A stretch of DNA of 7,099 bases from JBBIJH01 sp037446075 (GTDB lineage: Bacteria > Bacteroidota > Ignavibacteria > UBA10030 > JAHEZR01), in contig JBBIJH010000143.1 in the NCBI GenBank assembly GCA_037446075.1, positions 1 to 7,099 of the forward strand, read 5' to 3'. Below, in pieces: positions 5,962-7,099 of the stretch. A program made the translations under genes and the position numbers. Under the pieces are notes generated by a model. It did no database searches. It had not been told where the DNA came from and saw only the letters and a list, made by a program, of their open reading frames with translations. The number at the start of each line of letters is the position of its first letter. The first letter of the stretch is position 1.

Positions 5962-6297
5962 TCACTTATCCGCTACATCGATCCTCATCATCGGTGATCC
6001 TCCAGCGATAACGACGATTGTGTAGGCTTTATCATTCTCGGCTGTAAAGTTCAAGTCCGGAGGCCCGGTCTCTCCTGAGAGAGACGCCTGAACTCTGTAG
6101 GAATTCTCCGGGATGTCCTGATACGATGTTGTAGTCCCCGGAAGCACCTCGTTGATGTTGATCGTGGAGCCGGAACGAGGTTGCAGCTGAACATTGGCTT
6201 TCCCGGTCCGCTCGTTGCGCACTCGCACGCTCGGCGGGTCGCTAGAGCACCCGGAAACAAGCATGGAGACAGCAAGCAATACAAGAAGTTTTCTCAT
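5962..6297 (-). CDS. Small lipoprotein of unknown function
   Basis: 111-aa exported lipoprotein. The signal peptide MRKLLVLLAVSMLVSGC has a basic n-region, a hydrophobic core and a lipobox VSGC with the lipidated Cys at residue 17; Ser-Ser follows, so in a Gram-negative cell the outer membrane is expected. The mature part of about 95 residues is mostly beta-type, with short alternating hydrophobic strands (PSVRVRNE, KANVQLQP, SYRVQASL, AYTIVVIAG, MMRIDVADK), resembling a small beta-sandwich; a DUF4397-like fold is possible but not established. The start at 6295-6297 is preferred over the ATG at 6310-6312: a GAGG (6307-6310) lies 9 nt before it and overlaps the upstream ATG, and the signal peptide then begins properly. 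It starts 71 nt after the polyketide synthase stop and may share its mRNA. Its stop is 17 nt before the polX stub. Confidence 0.85.
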   Translation of the reverse strand: MRKLLVLLAVSMLVSGCSSDPPSVRVRNERTGKANVQLQPRSGSTININEVLPGTTTSYQDIPENSYRVQASLSGETGPPDLNFTAENDKAYTIVVIAGGSPMMRIDVADK

Positions 6298-6306
6298 ACC
6301 CGTTGG

Positions 6307-6310
6307 CCTC
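6307..6310 (-). promoter_or_regulatory. Shine-Dalgarno deciding the lipoprotein start
   Basis: GAGG on the minus strand lies 9 nt before the ATG at 6295-6297. It overlaps an in-frame upstream ATG (6310-6312), which itself has no such site. This favours the downstream start. Confidence 0.55.
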
Positions 6311-6368
6311 ATTTGCAGTGTTAGCGATCTTGCTTTTGACTATCCGCATTAACTCTGAACTGCCTCAC

Positions 6369-7099
6369 TCACCACCTCAGCAACCCCCCTTCAATCGCAA
6401 GGCCCGGTCCCATCGCCCCCATCACCCCCAAATCACCGGGCTTCGGATTCCCATTCCTCATCACCTCGTCGAGGACAAAGAGCACTGTCGGCGATGACAT
6501 GTTGCCAAAGTTCTTTAGCACACATTTGCTGTGACGGACCTGAGCATCGGTCAGGCCGACTTCGCGCTGTACTCCGTCGATCACCTTCCGCCCCCCGGAA
6601 TGGAGTATCCAGTGCGTGATATTCTCCCTCGCAAGACCGCTTCGCTCGAGGAGCTTATCGATGAGGACTCTCGCGAGTCCGCCCGCCTCATCCCGGATAT
6701 CCTTTGAGAGGACGATGCGCAACTTCCCCCCGCGAAACTCAAACCCGACCCTGTTGATGAAAGAGGGCTCGAGGTGGGTCTCAAAGTTCAGAATCTCAGG
6801 CGAGGAAGGCCGCGTTCCGCTCCCGACAACAGCGGCCGCGGCGCCATCCGAGCAGATCGCATTTCCGATGACAGTTTCCAGTGAGTCATCGACATAATAG
6901 CATGCAGAGCATATCTCGACCGTCACCAAGAGCGCCTTCTTCTCTGGATACGCTTTCACGAAGTCGTGGGCCCGCTGAAGTCCAGGCATCGCTCCCGCGC
7001 ACCCCATTCCAAGAAGATCGGCCCGCTGCACATCGTTCCTCATCCCCAATTCTTTGATTAAAATCGATGACAAACCCGGACAGAGATAACCTGTGCACC
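6369..7099 (-). CDS. Type III polyketide synthase (chalcone synthase-like), N-terminus cut by window edge
   Basis: Homodimeric condensing enzyme of the chalcone/stilbene synthase superfamily: a CoA starter is loaded on a Cys and extended with malonyl-CoA. The frame is open to the right edge; 242 residues are visible, so about 110-150 N-terminal residues are missing. The visible part opens in CTGYLCPGLSSILI, usual just before the active site. The catalytic triad is complete: Cys in GMGCAGA (codon 6999-7001), His in LHSGGRK (6600-6602), Asn in FGNMSSPT (6501-6503); the His-Asn distance of 33 residues equals that in plant chalcone synthase (His303-Asn336). SDGAAAAVVG and the C-terminal MGPGLAIEGGLLRW confirm the family. 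Where chalcone synthase has EITAVT this protein has EICSAC, so the Thr194 and Thr197 pocket positions are Cys. Starter unit and product (pyrone, resorcinol or other) cannot be told. A TTG at 7071-7073 is internal, not the start. Confidence 0.93.
   Translation of the reverse strand, partial: CTGYLCPGLSSILIKELGMRNDVQRADLLGMGCAGAMPGLQRAHDFVKAYPEKKALLVTVEICSACYYVDDSLETVIGNAICSDGAAAAVVGSGTRPSSPEILNFETHLEPSFINRVGFEFRGGKLRIVLSKDIRDEAGGLARVLIDKLLERSGLARENITHWILHSGGRKVIDGVQREVGLTDAQVRHSKCVLKNFGNMSSPTVLFVLDEVMRNGNPKPGDLGVMGAMGPGLAIEGGLLRW

Noticed and set aside
6298..6312. Lipoprotein start at the upstream ATG (6310-6312)
   Set aside because: No Shine-Dalgarno precedes it, while the ATG at 6295-6297 has GAGG 9 nt upstream and gives a standard signal peptide.
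7071..7073. TTG as start of the type III PKS
   Set aside because: The frame is open upstream to the window edge and encodes CTGYLCPG, conserved family sequence, so the gene is truncated by the window, not started here.
1..7099. CRISPR array, tRNA/rRNA, IS element, phage or defence system
   Set aside because: No regularly spaced repeats, no cloverleaf-like RNA, no transposase, integrase or toxin-antitoxin signature was found on either strand. The only repeat of note is the polX-derived pair.

Overview
The window looks like bacterial chromosome of moderate GC, tightly packed. No phylum can be named safely from it. Shine-Dalgarno-type sites (for example GGGAG 7 nt before a GTG start, GAGG 9 nt before an ATG) and a lipoprotein with Ser at +2 fit a Gram-negative-type bacterium. 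The mixture of PHP-type family X DNA polymerase, LiaF-like membrane protein, GT-C glycosyltransferase and type III polyketide synthase suggests an environmental lineage; that last step is inference.

Six of the seven genes lie on the minus strand. Read in their direction of transcription (right to left) they are: the C-terminal two thirds of a type III polyketide synthase (running off the right edge), a small lipoprotein, a decayed copy of the polX 5' end, an intact polX, a LiaF-like two-TM protein, endonuclease III (nth), and the N-terminal 347 residues of a 14-TM-type (DHA2) MFS exporter running off the left edge. The only plus-strand gene, a GT-C (GT87-like) membrane glycosyltransferase, sits between polX and the decayed polX copy.

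Two functional groupings are visible. polX, the LiaF-like gene and nth lie in one direction, with an 88-nt gap and then a 7-nt overlap. Nth (damaged-pyrimidine glycosylase/AP lyase) and PolX (gap filling plus PHP-domain 3'-end cleaning) form a plausible base-excision-repair pair, with an envelope-type protein between them. The polyketide synthase, lipoprotein and glycosyltransferase are envelope or secondary-metabolite type genes.

The most unusual feature is a second copy of the first 13 codons of polX at 5905-5944. It matches 36 of 40 bases, and within the 13 codons the only differences are a GTG for ATG start and three synonymous third-position changes. It lies 17 nt after the lipoprotein stop codon, in the same orientation as the real polX 5' end at 4280-4319. 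The two copies flank the glycosyltransferase gene as direct repeats about 1.6 kb apart. The simplest reading is that a polX gene once followed the lipoprotein directly, and that a duplication or allele replacement brought in the glycosyltransferase and left a stub. No tRNA, rRNA, CRISPR array, IS element or phage gene was seen, and no gene-free stretch reaches 300 bases.
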